NCBI RefSeq assembly: GCF_002865645.1
Contig: NW_020194684.1
Coordinates: 5,185,952-5,249,951, forward strand
DNA length: 64,000 bases
Source of the DNA: Hyaloscypha bicolor E
Taxonomy: Eukaryota; Ascomycota; Leotiomycetes; Helotiales; Hyaloscyphaceae
Reading direction: 5' to 3'
Position numbers and translations under genes: made by a program. Shown here piece by piece: positions 24,085 through 35,900 of this stretch; positions within the stretch are counted from its first letter, which is position 1; every line of letters begins with the position of its first letter. The notes beneath the pieces were generated by a model, which worked only from the letters and a program-made list of their open reading frames with translations, did not search any database and was not told the DNA's origin.

Positions 24085-24458
24085 GTATAACTGGCTTGTG
24101 GAGGGATGGCTTGCTTGCTCAGAGCAGTGCTAAAAGTCACTGCCCGTACAGCTGACCTGCGGAGGAATTGATGGGGAAAAGGGAAGATTTACGAGGGATG
24201 GCTCATTGTACACAACTACTCTACACAACTTTCGCCTCACGGAAATGATAACTGGGCGGATATTCGGCATCATCGCTCTATCATTTTCTACTGTACACAA
24301 TGCACATACTCTTTCGCGTGTATGTTGGGGATCTGGAATTGCCGCTCTCCAAATTTCCGAAAGACTTCATGACCATTATATGCTCCCTTTCTTTCTTGAA
24401 ATTCAAGATGCCACAGTTTGTTGAACGCCAGCCTGGGAATACCACGCGTAACAAGGAC
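24085..24458. other. Convergent 3' region of the IF1 and NSP1 genes
   Basis: About 370 bp between convergent stops. AT-rich, no coding evidence. Confidence 0.4.
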
Positions 24459-26606
24459 TCATTTCCGGGTCACTGAGCGGTAGAACGATTCCGTCAAGTC
24501 ATTCTCGTGACCGCCATATCCATTCGATCCAAGACCCTGTCCAACCTTCTGAGCTTCAGCTACCTTCGCTTGCAGTGCCATTGCGTTCTCATCAATCCAT
24601 TGCAGTTGCGTAAGATGGCTGTTCAAGACTCTGACGATGTGCGAGAGCTGGAAAGACGTTAGAATCTTGTATATAGGGAATTTCTAGGGTGTACTTACCG
24701 GGTCATCTGTTTTGCTCGTCTTGCTCAAAGTGGTCGATGCTTCATTGATCGCGTCAATCATGCTGGTAAGATTCTTGCCCATATCGTCAAGTCGATCCGT
24801 CAACTTTTCAGCAAGCTTATAAGTTCGCTCTCGCTCTTGATCTGGACCTTGAAGCGTATCCCCCTGGCCAATTTGACGTGCAAACATCTCATCAACCTCG
24901 CCTTCGTACCGGTCGAGCCAAGCAGCCAACTCGTCTTGTTGACCCTCGACATTCGCAAGTTGTCGCTCGATTTCCGCGCTATCCTTCTCGGCTTGCCAAG
25001 TGCTGTGGTAAAGCTTCTGAATCTTGTCTCCATTGTCTACCATTAGCCTATCCCATTGTGCAACCTTTTCGGCCTGCTCCTTGAAATCTAACTGGTACTT
25101 TGAAAGATCACTCGCCCAGCGACCGAGAATCTCGTCCATGGTCTTATTCTTCAGGCGAGCTGATTGTGGGTTGGGGCCACTCGTTGACGCTCCAAGGCTT
25201 GGGCCGTTAGCCGGGGGCTGATTAGCTGTTGCATCTGTGCCAGATGGAGCTGGAGCAGAGGTTGAAGAAGCAGGTGGTGCAGACGATTGTGTAGTTTCAC
25301 TGGCCGCTAGTTTGGCTCCAAACAAACTTGGTGCTGGTGCAGAACTACCCGGGGCAGAGGTTCCAGGCGCTGCGTTTGAAGTGGTGTTTCCACCTAAACC
25401 GCCGAAGATACCCGGAGTTGATGTTGCAGGAGGAGCGGTTGTACTCGGGGCTGTGGTTGTTATTGCAGATGCGCCACCGAACAAGCTAGGGGTTGACGAA
25501 GGAGCAGAAGAGGCTGGTGGGTTATTGAGGCCGGAAAAGAGGTTTCCACCGGTAGCTGGGGTAGTAGAGGTTGCCGTTGAATTTGGAGTACCGAAGAGAT
25601 TGCCAGCAGGCGGAGCTGATGACGAAGGTTGTGATGTAGGGGTGCTGCTTTGGAAGCTGAATGTTGGCTTTGAGGGATTGGAGGCAGTTATAGGCGTGGC
25701 TGTAGGGCCAGAAGTAGCTGGAGTAGATGAGCCTAGGCCACTGAATAAGTTACTTGGCCCAGCAGGCTTTGCTCCACCGAATAGGCCATCAGAAGTTGCC
25801 GAAGCGCCGGTAAATGGTGAGGCACTGCTTGCAGGAGTCTGGGCCGGATCCGAAGGTTTGGATACTCCAAATAGTGGGGTTTGTGAACCTGTAGGGCCGA
25901 AGAGGTTGCTTCCAGTAGGTTTTGAAGTATTATCTGTAGGGGGAGGACCGGCAGGAGTCGTAGAGTTGCCGAAGCTCATGAAGGGTTTACTCGGGGCTGG
26001 AGTCGTTGATCCTGCTGGTGCAGATGTGGAAGCACTCGTAGATGAACTCCCACTAAACATGTTCTGTCCTGTTGGTTTGTTCAGGCCTCCAAATATGCTC
26101 GGGGTAGATGTTCCTCCTGTGTTGTTCTCCTTGCTCGCCGCAGGGCTCGATGCTCCACCTTCATCCTTCTTCTGTCCGAACGTGAAGGCTCCGCCGCCGA
26201 AAGAAGGCGTGGACTGGCCGGCTCCGCCAAACAGTGAGCCCGCCCCGCCAGTTGTACCTGCTGGCTTCCCAAAAGCACCTCCGGCAGGAGCATTTCCAGT
26301 ACTGCTTCCGAAGAGCGACGGTGTTGATGTCCCAGAGCCTGGGTTGGACCCCGTAGTTCCTCCTCCAAAGAACGATGGCGCAGGGGGGGTACCAGTGCTT
26401 GAAGTGCTGCTAATGTTGCCAAAGAGACCGCTAGATGGTGGCTGTGATGTCGCTGGTTGTTGACCGAAGGGCGATGAAGTACCAGGTGCAACTCCAAAGG
26501 GGCCACCCGGCTTTGGCAGGCCGGGATTTGATGAACCATTCGAAGTCCCATTTCCTGTTCCATTCTGACCTCCACTACCACTCGCGCCTCCAAAGGTAAA
26601 AGCCAT
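24459..26606 (-). CDS. NSP1: Nucleoporin NSP1 (Nup62 homologue), FG-repeat central channel component
   Basis: Two minus-strand exons, 26606-24699 and 24647-24459, joined across a 51-bp phase-0 intron, encode 698 residues. Residues 1 to about 470 are an FG domain (MAFTFGGASGSG, many SLFG, NLFG, GIFGG and FSFQ units in a Ser/Thr/Pro/Ala-rich spacer), binding transport receptors. Residues ~485-698 form the Nsp1_C coiled coil, opening KNKTMDEILGRWASDLSKYQ, which anchors the protein in the Nsp1-Nup57-Nup49 and Nup82 subcomplexes. The second exon (LSHIVRVLNSHLTQLQWIDE) completes the last coiled-coil segment and the gene would be truncated without it. Strong codon repetition creates a 408-codon antisense ORF (25237-26463), which is an artefact. 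It diverges from the next gene across 396 bp. Confidence 0.95.
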
Positions 26607-27002
26607 CTTTCTGGGTTGTGGTGGGCGTGAGCTTTAAGAGCTAGTGAGGTTATTATAGAGCTTTCCTGTGAAGAGTATTGGAGGGACACAAACCAGATAT
26701 GGTTTCAGATCGGAAAGCCGAAAGAGCGTTCAGCTTAAGAAAGCTCGGAACTGAGGAAATTGAAAGGGCGCATGCGCAGCGCGTGAATCCTCGAGTTGCT
26801 TTGTTCTCGCGTTCTACTTTTCGCGAAGCCAGCAACATTTGAGCACGGCTTTCTCCGCGCCTACCAGCTTTGAAAGGGGCTCGTCACCAGATACCTCCAC
26901 CAGCATCGGCATGGGATCGCAGGAACCCCTCTCCTCAATATTCTAACCCGCAGGCTCTATTGAACAATACAGACCTCGCCGCTCGCCCTCCTACGATTAA
27001 GC
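26607..27002. promoter_or_regulatory. Divergent promoter between NSP1 and the Laa2-like gene
   Basis: 396 bp between divergent starts. It is GC-mixed with a GCATGCGCAGCGC palindromic patch at about 26769-26781. No TATA box is obvious. Confidence 0.4.
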
Positions 27003-28812
27003 ATGGCAGATGCCGAGCAGGGAAATCTGGAGCCACCCGTACGGAAGAGCATCGATGACCCTGGAGCACACGATCTAGGTAAGGATTTACAGTCTTTGCA
27101 GAAACGCCCGTTAAGCTTTAATACTAATTTTGATTTATTTCTAGAGTCCTCTGAATCCGATGACCACTTCTCTGATGCCCAGTCTGGCCTCGATCCGCCA
27201 TCCGGAGTCGCTTCTCCGATACCTCATACGAGAGTCGAGAGAGTCGACGACAAGCCAAGCTATGGTGAAGACCCCGAAACCAAGGCTTACCACACGCGAG
27301 AGCAAGATGCTGTGCCGGATGAGATAGAAATAGTTCCTGAGGGCAAGCACTCTGGGACCACTTCTCCCCATCCCCCGGGAACGTCCACTCCTGGTGGACA
27401 GCCAATTCCCATGACGGTGGTTGAGAAGATTGACCCCGAAATCCCAACTTATGGTGAAGTCCCAGGAACAGAGGCGCACGAGAAACGTTTGGCAGATGCA
27501 GTCCCGGATCTTGTGGTCCGGTCTGGATCACGCAGCCGTGCCTCTACTGTGACCCGGTCAAGGGCCGGTAGCACTCCTGGCGATCTTCCGATTCCCATCA
27601 CCAAAGTGGAGAGAGTCGATTCTATGCCAAGACATGGAGAAGTTCCTGGCACAAAGGCTTACGAACTGAGGAAGGAGGATGCAAAGCCTGACGTAGTAGA
27701 AGAAGTCGGCGACGTTGCAGGTAAGGAGATTTCTGCATCTCGTGCTTCAGAGCGATTGACCGAGTCAGGGTCGCCAACGTCTCCTGCTCCTAGGTCCCCT
27801 CCCGTAAGCCACACGAGACGGAAATCTTCTGCAGCAGCGAGGAAGGGGGATACTGCAGCTACAGATGACTACGACGAGGCTGAAGATGGGTCGGAGGGCG
27901 GGTTTGGAGATGATTTCGATGATTTCGAAGAGGGGGAGGAAGATGCTGAATTTGGTGATTTCGATGATGGTTTTCAGGAGGCAGCACCAGCTCCACCTCC
28001 ACCTCAATTTATACCTGTCATTCCCGCATTTGTAAGTAGCAAATCTGCAGCATTTCCATCACATGCTATGTGTCCCCTGTGATTATTCTGTGCTGATAAT
28101 CCCCTAGCCAGTCCTAGACTTTTCAGATCTTGATTCGCCAGAAGAGATCCAAGCAGCAACAGAACTATATATGAACGCCCTCTTCCCACCTGACACAATC
28201 GACACCTCAGTTCTTCCACCCCTCACCGCCGAGAATCCCATATTCCTGACTCCTAGAAGTGCCTCACTCTGGTCCCAACTTGTGGCCCCACCACCCCTCC
28301 AACCCCCAAACTGGATCCGTTCTCGAATACGACGCCTGTTTCTAGTCTCACTTGGTGTTCCAGTCGACCTAGATGAGATCCTTCCAGCATCCAAGCAAAA
28401 GAAACTTATTCTACCCTCCATGAACTTGAATCCTCCCTCTGGCTCTCCACGCAACTCTACAGACTCCCGACTCTCACGCCTCAAGCAAAGTGATGGCAAC
28501 GCATCTTCCACGTCTGTTGATTCTCAAGGCAAGCAACGATCGGAATCACGGCGGAGGAAAGGCCCGCCACCTGCTCCACAACTGGACCTGGTATCCGCAA
28601 GGCAGTTATGTACCATTACGAACGAAGCACTGAATGGTCTTACAATAGAAGAGTTGAAAGAGCATGTGAAGAAGTTGGAAGAGATGCAGGGAACAGCGAA
28701 TGAGGTGTTGGAATACTGGACCAAGAGGACGGATGAGAAGTTAGGGGACAGAGAGGCGTTTGAGGGTGTAATTGAGAATTTGGTGAAGCACGCGAGGAAG
28801 ACACGGAAGTAG
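27003..28812 (+). CDS. Laa2/DUF5102-like clathrin adaptor AP-1 accessory protein (tentative)
   Basis: Three exons, 27003-27078, 27145-28031 and 28108-28812, encode 555 residues. The N-terminal half is disordered and holds three copies of a module of the form PI(P)xTxVExxD...YGEVPGTxAYxxR..DAxPD (about residues 50-95, 120-165 and 180-225). A Ser/Pro linker follows, then an extremely acidic Phe-rich stretch (GFGDDFDDFEEGEEDAEFGD) with the DFDDF-type motifs that bind clathrin-adaptor ear domains. The folded C-terminal part (PVLDFSDLDSPEEIQAATEL ... RSRIRRLFLVSLGVPVDLDE) resembles the fungal DUF5102 family containing yeast Laa2, which works with Laa1 and AP-1 at the trans-Golgi network. I am confident of the gene structure and moderately confident of the family. 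Intron 1 is 66 bp, a multiple of three and free of stops, so retention would add 22 residues without a frameshift. Confidence 0.75.
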
Positions 28813-31269
28813 TAATTAACATAAAGAGAAGGATACATGTTTAGATATACCCAATTCACCGCGAACAATAGAGATCTGAAAGCGATCCTGTACGAAAACT
28901 GGCTTAGCCCACGCTACGTATGGTTTCTCAAGAGGCAAGTGAGTGTAATCGTTCTGTTAAGGTCACTTTATCTCGGAGACCAAACCATTCATTGCCAATA
29001 GATTCTCCATTAATTAGTTTACCGTACATATCGACTTGCTGAATCATGAATAACGTAGTTCTTGAAAACGCACACTGCCCTCAATAGTCATCACTACCCA
29101 CACAAATCACTTTTGACACATGCCACGTTGATCGCGAGTCGCTCAGTCCCCTTCTTACCTCGACCTCTCACAATCACACATCACAGCATCCCTGATTTCC
29201 AGTTTAAAAGCATTAATTGACTATGTACAAAAGAGAAAAGAGAACAGCCGCAGGTTTAACGCCATAACACCTCGAAGCATGCAGGGTATCATCCGTAAAC
29301 AGCAAAACCACCGGGGTATCTCATGAATCAATAAAAAGAAGCAAACGCGATGTTGATCAAACCTATGTCGTAGCGCCCCTCTAAACGCCGTCTGATGAAT
29401 CAACCGCAAGAGAGAGCATTGAAAGAAAATGGCTGTCCGATTGTATGCGATGTCACCGGCACAAGCTCGAGAAAAGACTCAAAGGAAAACATGAGAACAG
29501 CAGCGACATATTGGCCGTCCAGCACAGATAGTGCGCGCGCAGACGAAACAAAAGAAAACTTATGATGTAAAGGCCAACTCATATCCATCCAACCCTCAGC
29601 AGAGTATCCAGCACCAGGCCAGACCATAAACGCCGGAGGAAAGAAGAGAAGCAGGTATGATATCGATCCAATCCTCTAGCAAAGTCTCGTCAGCTCTGAG
29701 GAGGTGCCGAGCAGCCATGCAAAAGAAGAGAAGGAAAATAATTAGCAGGAATCTCTCTCCAAGCCGCTTAGTATCATCCAGCTAAAGAAGCCAGAATAAC
29801 AAGCGGCGGGACGAAAACGAGATCTACAATCGTATAAGTCGTAGAAATCCAGAACCATTAACCGCAGAATAACCAGCCGTGAATACAGCAGCCAGAAGAA
29901 CGTAGCAAGTCGAGTAAAGCCGAAAGTCGTGAATTCGTTTAAAAAAAACAGCGCAGGAAGCCCAGAGAAGCAAGCATCATCCGCGCCAGAAGCCCAGCAT
30001 AGGAACAGCAACGCAGCCCAAGAACAACGAGCGAGAAGGAGGACACCTATAGAGGCAATGGTTGCAGACTGATGGGTAGCTGCCAGTCGAAAACATGGGC
30101 GTCCTTAGCTTCTTGAAGGGAAATGCGAGAGTCGACGCCCAAGCCAACTTCTTGTCTGAGCCTATACCAGTTCGGAAGATCCCCCTCGTGGATGCTTCGA
30201 GTACTGCCATCGGTGGAGGATTTTCTGGTGACGACCATCTCTGTGCATCCATCATCCTTGGGCCTAAAATCAGCAGAGTTAGCCTGTGTTTCGAACCAGC
30301 TGTGCGTAGAATGTAAAGAAAGATAGAGGAAGCTTCTCCTCAATGGGTGGTCGTCCGCATCGTCAACTAGTGGCATGGTAAGTGTCTCGAATGCGTCCAG
30401 TCGGGGCCCTCGAGTCAATGCTTGCTCCTGTATATAAAGCATTGAAAAGAAGGGAATAAAAGTCATCTGGTAACGGTCTCCACCTGAGGAAGGAAAGACA
30501 GGAATCGGGGGATACGTCGCCGTTGCCTTCGTTAATACCACACACACCGGGAAACACTCAATCGCTTAAAAGCACGTAAGTACAAAGTTGAGTCGAGCTG
30601 CGGAGGCTGGGGGACAAAGCGGGAAGTGGCAGCAATGCCGGGGAAAGGGGAGGGGAAGGGGAAATGCTACAAATATGGCGAGCGGGGTGGGTAATACTCA
30701 ACACTGAAAGCAAAAAACACCGAAGGACACGAACACAATGATGGTAAAGCCACGATTTGCAAGGTACATGTAGGTTTGCAGAGCTCGCACCATACAAACC
30801 GCAATGCTCCTAAGTGTGTGAAAAGGATCGTCTAAACTTTTGGGGGCTTTTGAAAACAACATGAAAAGGAAATGTGTGGTGCTCTAGAGCAAAGCCATGC
30901 AAGTGTAGCCCGCGAAACAACCCCTTGCCAACAGCCAACCTGCCAGCCAAAGGAAGAAGCAAAGCTGTATGAGAAGCCCAACCTCAGAGAATACATCTGT
31001 AATAAAAAGGAAAGAAAGCAGCGCATTTGTCGAGACCCTTCGTGGACGCATGAAAAGGAGACATCTAATGCACTTTTTGTACATGGGCATCATGGAAAAT
31101 GCAGATCCCCACCCATCCGATACTTTTCAAGTAACGCTAAGAGGAGAAACGGCTATCCAGGCATTGGACGCGTAGAAGTAAAGCCATTGAAAAAGGCAAA
31201 TTCGAGTGCAGACAGACGCCATGATCGCTATATCAAACTCCGTTTCGCGAAACACGGAAAGATGCATGC
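28813..31269. other. Convergent 2.4-kb intergenic region
   Basis: Lies between the stop of the Laa2-like gene and the stop of the RRM gene, so it should hold two 3' UTRs. Open frames on both strands (for example minus 30047-30547, 166 codons; plus 30872-31312, 146 codons) have no recognisable domain. I see no RNA gene. Confidence 0.35.
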
Positions 31270-32979
31270 TTACTATGGAGGAATTAGCAGAAGAAGTGGT
31301 GCGCGTGATTGAAACCACTTACCTGTAAGGGTTGAAATTGGCCATATGGGTGAGCAGGGGGCATGCCCATTGACTGATACTGAGGTGGAGGAGGAGCTGG
31401 GCGGTAAGGAGTACCAGCGGGTCCAGAGTTGTTTTGGGAGCGGCCCCATGAGAGACGAACGCGGGAGTTACCAATAGGATAGCCTTGCATCTGATTGATA
31501 GCCATCTCAGCGGCATGGCGTTGGACGAACTGAACGAAGCCGCAGCCCTTTCCGGGTGGGATCTTAACGTAGGTAATCTCGCCGAAGCCTTGGAAGAAGG
31601 AACGGAGCTCATCCTCAGTAACGTATCCGGACAAGCCACCAACGAAGACGGTAGTGTTGTTGGGATCAGTGAATTGGTTCATCGGTTGAGGCGCACCGTA
31701 GTAACCCAAAGGCGGAGGAGCGCCCATACCGTACATGCCGGGGGCAGCCATTCCAGCACCCATTCCACCAGGCATTGGTATACCAGCGGGTCCACCACCT
31801 CCAGATTTGTTCTTCGGAGTGGCAGTGGAGATTCTCATAGGACGGTTGCCGCAGTAAACACCTTGCATCTCAGTGAGAGCTCGCTGTTGATCAGACTCAT
31901 CCGCAAAGCGAACGAATCCATAGCCTCTTGACATGCCAGAAATGGGATCTGTCATGATCTTGGCAGACTTGCACGAAGGGAAACGAGCCTGGAATAGAGA
32001 AACCAAGACGTATTCATTGACCTCGGGGCCAAGATCACCAACGAAGATGGAGTATTCTGGTCCTCGGTCATCACTACTGTGTTTGTCAGCTCATGTGTCA
32101 AGAATGCGGCGAGCATAAGAGTTGAGGAATATAAACCGGGATTCTGACCGTCTGTCGGCGAGTCCACCACCGGAAGCCCAGTTAAGCTTGAAAGGTCTGG
32201 ACGTATTCGGGATCATGGAACCGTTGAGGGAAAGAGCCTTCGCAGCGGCAGCAGGAGAGGCAAAGTCGATGAAGCAGTAGCCGGCGTTGCTACAGTGAGT
32301 TAATAAAGAAGCATCAATAGTCTATTAATATGTAGAAGCTTACCCGGAGAATTTGTCGCGGATCATCTTGACATTGACTTGCTCGCCCATACCAAACCAA
32401 ACTGAACGGATGAAATTCTCATCAATCCAAGGCTCAAGCTCGCCCATCCTAGAGTAAAATCTCGTTAGCAATCTTACTGGGGTTAAGTTTAGATATCGAA
32501 GTGAGAGATGCGTGGAGGAAAAGGGCTATGACGGTAGTTGCCGGAATCGGACATCGGTGATGGGATTCGAGTCACGAGGTCGCGACCGCGGAATGATCAG
32601 ATGAACGCCCAAAATGACGTATATGATCCTCGAAGGTGGTAAAACCACTCTAGGATTGTCGTAGATCGAATATGTGGATGAAGGTGATGGTGGAGGGGAT
32701 GGAGATTGAAGGCGGAGTGAGGTGTATAAGGTGACGAGTGTAGACATACCAGAGAGTGGTCTTAGCATCGCCAGAGACGCTACCAGTGGAACCTTCAACG
32801 CCTCCTTGCTGGGCGAACGGAGCAGGGGAGCCGCCCTCTTGGCCACCTTGTTGCTGCATCTGCTGTCCAGGTGGAGGAGCCATGCCTTGGTTTGGGGGGC
32901 CAGGTTGTTGCATACCGTTGCCGTTGTTCTCTTGTGAAAACTGGCCCTGCTGTTGGGAGGGGTCGTACTGGAATGCCAT
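31270..32979 (-). CDS. Three-RRM mRNA-binding protein, Csx1/Nam8 (TIA-1-like) type
   Basis: Minus-strand exons 32979-32750, 32448-32344, 32289-32149, 32073-31323 and 31272-31270 encode 409 residues. A Gln/Pro/Gly-rich N-terminus precedes RRM1 (TLWMGELEPWIDENF ... AGYCFIDF), RRM2 (YSIFVGDLGPEVNEYVL ... SRGYGFVRF) and, after a Met/Gly/Pro linker, RRM3 (TTVFVGGLSGYVTEDELRSF ... KGCGFVQF). RNP1 and RNP2 aromatic residues are present in all three. S. pombe Csx1 stabilises stress mRNAs downstream of the Sty1 MAPK; S. cerevisiae Nam8 acts in the U1 snRNP. Which role applies cannot be decided here. The last 50-bp intron (GTAAGT, TGCTAAT branch, ATAG acceptor) leaves a terminal exon consisting only of TAA, ending the protein PYGQFQPLQ. 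If it is retained, 12 extra residues follow. Confidence 0.88.
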
Positions 32980-35900
32980 TACGATTGTCGGGGTGTCCGA
33001 AGGACGCGCAGTGAGGTAGTAGGAAGTTACAAGAACTATGGGTGTATATTAAGAAAGTGGCTGAAGAGGAAGTTGGGAAGGTGTGTTGAGAAGAAGATCG
33101 AAGTTTGAAGGCGAGGACGAAGTATTTGTAGAACCTGTTCAGAGCAAGTTAGCCGAAGCCCTCGAGTCATTTTGATGCTAGCTAGTGGCAATCAGTGGTG
33201 GCAGACCCCCTCAAACGGCCTAAGGCAATCGAAACCAGTTGTGGCCTGAAGGGCTTCGAAATTTATCTATGTTGAAAGAACAGTCTGCGGAAGGTGAATG
33301 AATCCAATATCATAAACGCAACCAGCTTTGCTATTTAGGAAGGTAGCCCGTGAGTTATTCGTAGTCGTGCAGGTATGGTGTCAAGTGTCAAGTTGGCTTG
33401 GTTGATCCGTGTTGTCTTGAGAGGTTTGCCAAAGGCGATCAGCATCACTCTGCGGACTTGGTTGAGATTCCCCACAAAAGAAAGACTCTGGAATGCAAAG
33501 TGATCTCTTGATAAAGTAGTGGTGGGTTGTGGAGAGGATCTATGTTTGGGTTGCGGTGCTTAGTTAAATTTTCTTTAGGAAAAACAAAACAAGCGATGCG
33601 CATTCGTAGACACAACGATTTTCATGAATCATGCACAAACTTCGGACGAACTGCTCTTCCAAAAGAGATGTAGGCTCCTACAGACACCCTTCTACAACGA
33701 CTACTGTAAAGGCAACACGTTCAAACAGCAGTTTTGTGCATATTGTGTTCTTATGGACTGCGCAGTTCCGATCGACAAGTCACAGGCACGAAGCACAACG
33801 GCAAGGCGGACTTTGTCCAACCAAATTCGAGTTCAAGGCAGTAGGACAACCGCAAACCAAAGATGACAGCAAAGCAAGCACAACAAGAAGTGAAGTGAGG
33901 TTTGAGGTCGAAAACGCTGGGGTGGTGCTATACACAGTTCAATGGGCGAACACCACTTAAAAGATATGTGCGGAACATTCATTGCAATCACAAGCAACTC
34001 GTGCGTAACGATTACTTTCAAGAAAAAGATCCTGCCATGTTCAAAATTTGGCAAAATGCAGGCATTTGTGTGGAGTCGAAGTAACGGACGCTCTTGGGGT
34101 TGAAGTCCAAACGTCGAGGCTAGCAACGACATCCACAACTCAAACCCCACCAAAGCGCACCACAACGAGTATCAACCCGACAGGGTGCAGAAGGGAGTTC
34201 AGCGTATCTCTCAGAGTGGTATTGCCAGAATGAGCATGTTCTGACACGTTCATGTGTATCGGGGGGATGGCCACAGTGCCGGAAAGAACGATACACAGTC
34301 CACACAGCCTCTTTCACACAACAATTCAGAGGCTGCAGCCAGAAGGCAGTGACCAAACTCTTGGAAGGTACGTGTTGGGCTTCTCATATGGTATGAAACA
34401 ACAGAATATCAAGCTAACCAATGCGCCACAGTTGCCCCGTCCTTTGAGCACGTTCTCTCACCACCATCGAGTCTTCAACAGAAGTGCATTTGCTCGCAGC
34501 AGAGTCATCCATACTTGGAGTCTCCTTGGGGGGTGTTTCTTTTGGAAATAGAACATCTTGGTCTTTCAACACCACTCGACCATTTCAACAACAAACAATA
34601 AACGCTTGGGAGACCCTTGAAGGGCAGGACGTATCAACTAATTACACCCAAGCCACAAATGCTGGGGGCATGTGGAGCAGGCCGAACAACCGAAGCTGAG
34701 TGACCATAACCCTTCCCCATATAGCTCACGGCTTGTTGACCACCATAGGCGTCCCGGTCTTTCGGACTGGACGGCCAGAGCCCTTGATGCTAGGAAAGGC
34801 CCTCGAACAGTGCTTAAAGTCCACAGAGGCAGCATCATCAGACACGTTGAGCAACGCTTCATGGATTGTGAACGGAAGACGAGCTCCCTTTCCAAAGCAG
34901 AACTTCCACATCATAATCTACACTGTGGAGAAAGAACTCGGCGGGCATACGCTTGAATACCCGTGTCGATGGGATTGAAGGCCTTGACAACCTTGTAGGG
35001 ATTATTCCTGATGTCTATTTTGACCAAATACGCTCGCAACTTCCTTCCATCAATTCTGCAGATGGGTCGAGGCATGAAGGCACCAGAACACTTGTGGGCC
35101 CCTTTCACATATCACGACTCACTGCTATCCGGAGTGGATTGATCAACAACCCAGCTTCGGCAATGGAAATTTAGCTCAGGGAGGCGACACTGGTTGCTTT
35201 CGACAAAGCCCGAGCTGCTGTGCATATTTGCAGCCATGCAAGAGACTTCTAGCACCACTGGCACTTGGGCAGGACTCTTGATCCCAACCCCTGAAAAAGT
35301 CTCAACCCCTATGACGTCTTCCCGAAATCCGGCAGTATGAGGAAAAAAGCTGGTCGATTCTCATGGAGGAGGCCAGCCGATCCGTGTATCCAGGTTCGTC
35401 GCCATGTTCGATGGGGTCTGCCAACCAAATGGTGGGGTAGGGAGGTCTTTCTTACCTCAAATTGTACGATGTACCAGCTCCAAGAAGATACCCAGCCCAA
35501 CCTTCGTAATTTCGTTACTTGCGGCGGAAAGCAGTTGAAAAGCAGGGACCGTGCAGAGGAAAGTCGAAGATTATGATAGCGTTTGCACCTGCAAAGAATC
35601 GATTGCGAAAGGGGTCCAAAGATGGTGATATTCGCTGGAAGGAATCGCTGAGGATGAATCCGAATCTGCACACAACGCCAAAGGGTCAGTCTAAACTTCC
35701 GGATGAAATGGATCCGTAGGATCAATTGCTATTATGCTATACAGTAAGCCCACGGTCTCCGCCGCAGTGCTTTGCGCCGAGCTTGCCAGCAAACGCGCAT
35801 CCGGAGGGCGACGCAACGAAGGCGAGCGACCTGATCCAAACGTATGCGCCAGCAACAACAATACAGCTGTCTTTGACATGCAAGCTCCCAGAGATGTGCG

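Noticed and set aside
25237..26463. 408-codon plus-strand ORF antisense to NSP1
   Set aside because: It mirrors the Ser/Thr/Gly/Pro/FG codon repetition of the opposite strand and has no domain; the NSP1 reading is conserved and complete.
30047..30547. 166-codon minus-strand ORF downstream of the Csx1-like gene
   Set aside because: No recognisable domain, no upstream exon and a position inside expected 3' UTR sequence; cannot be distinguished from chance.
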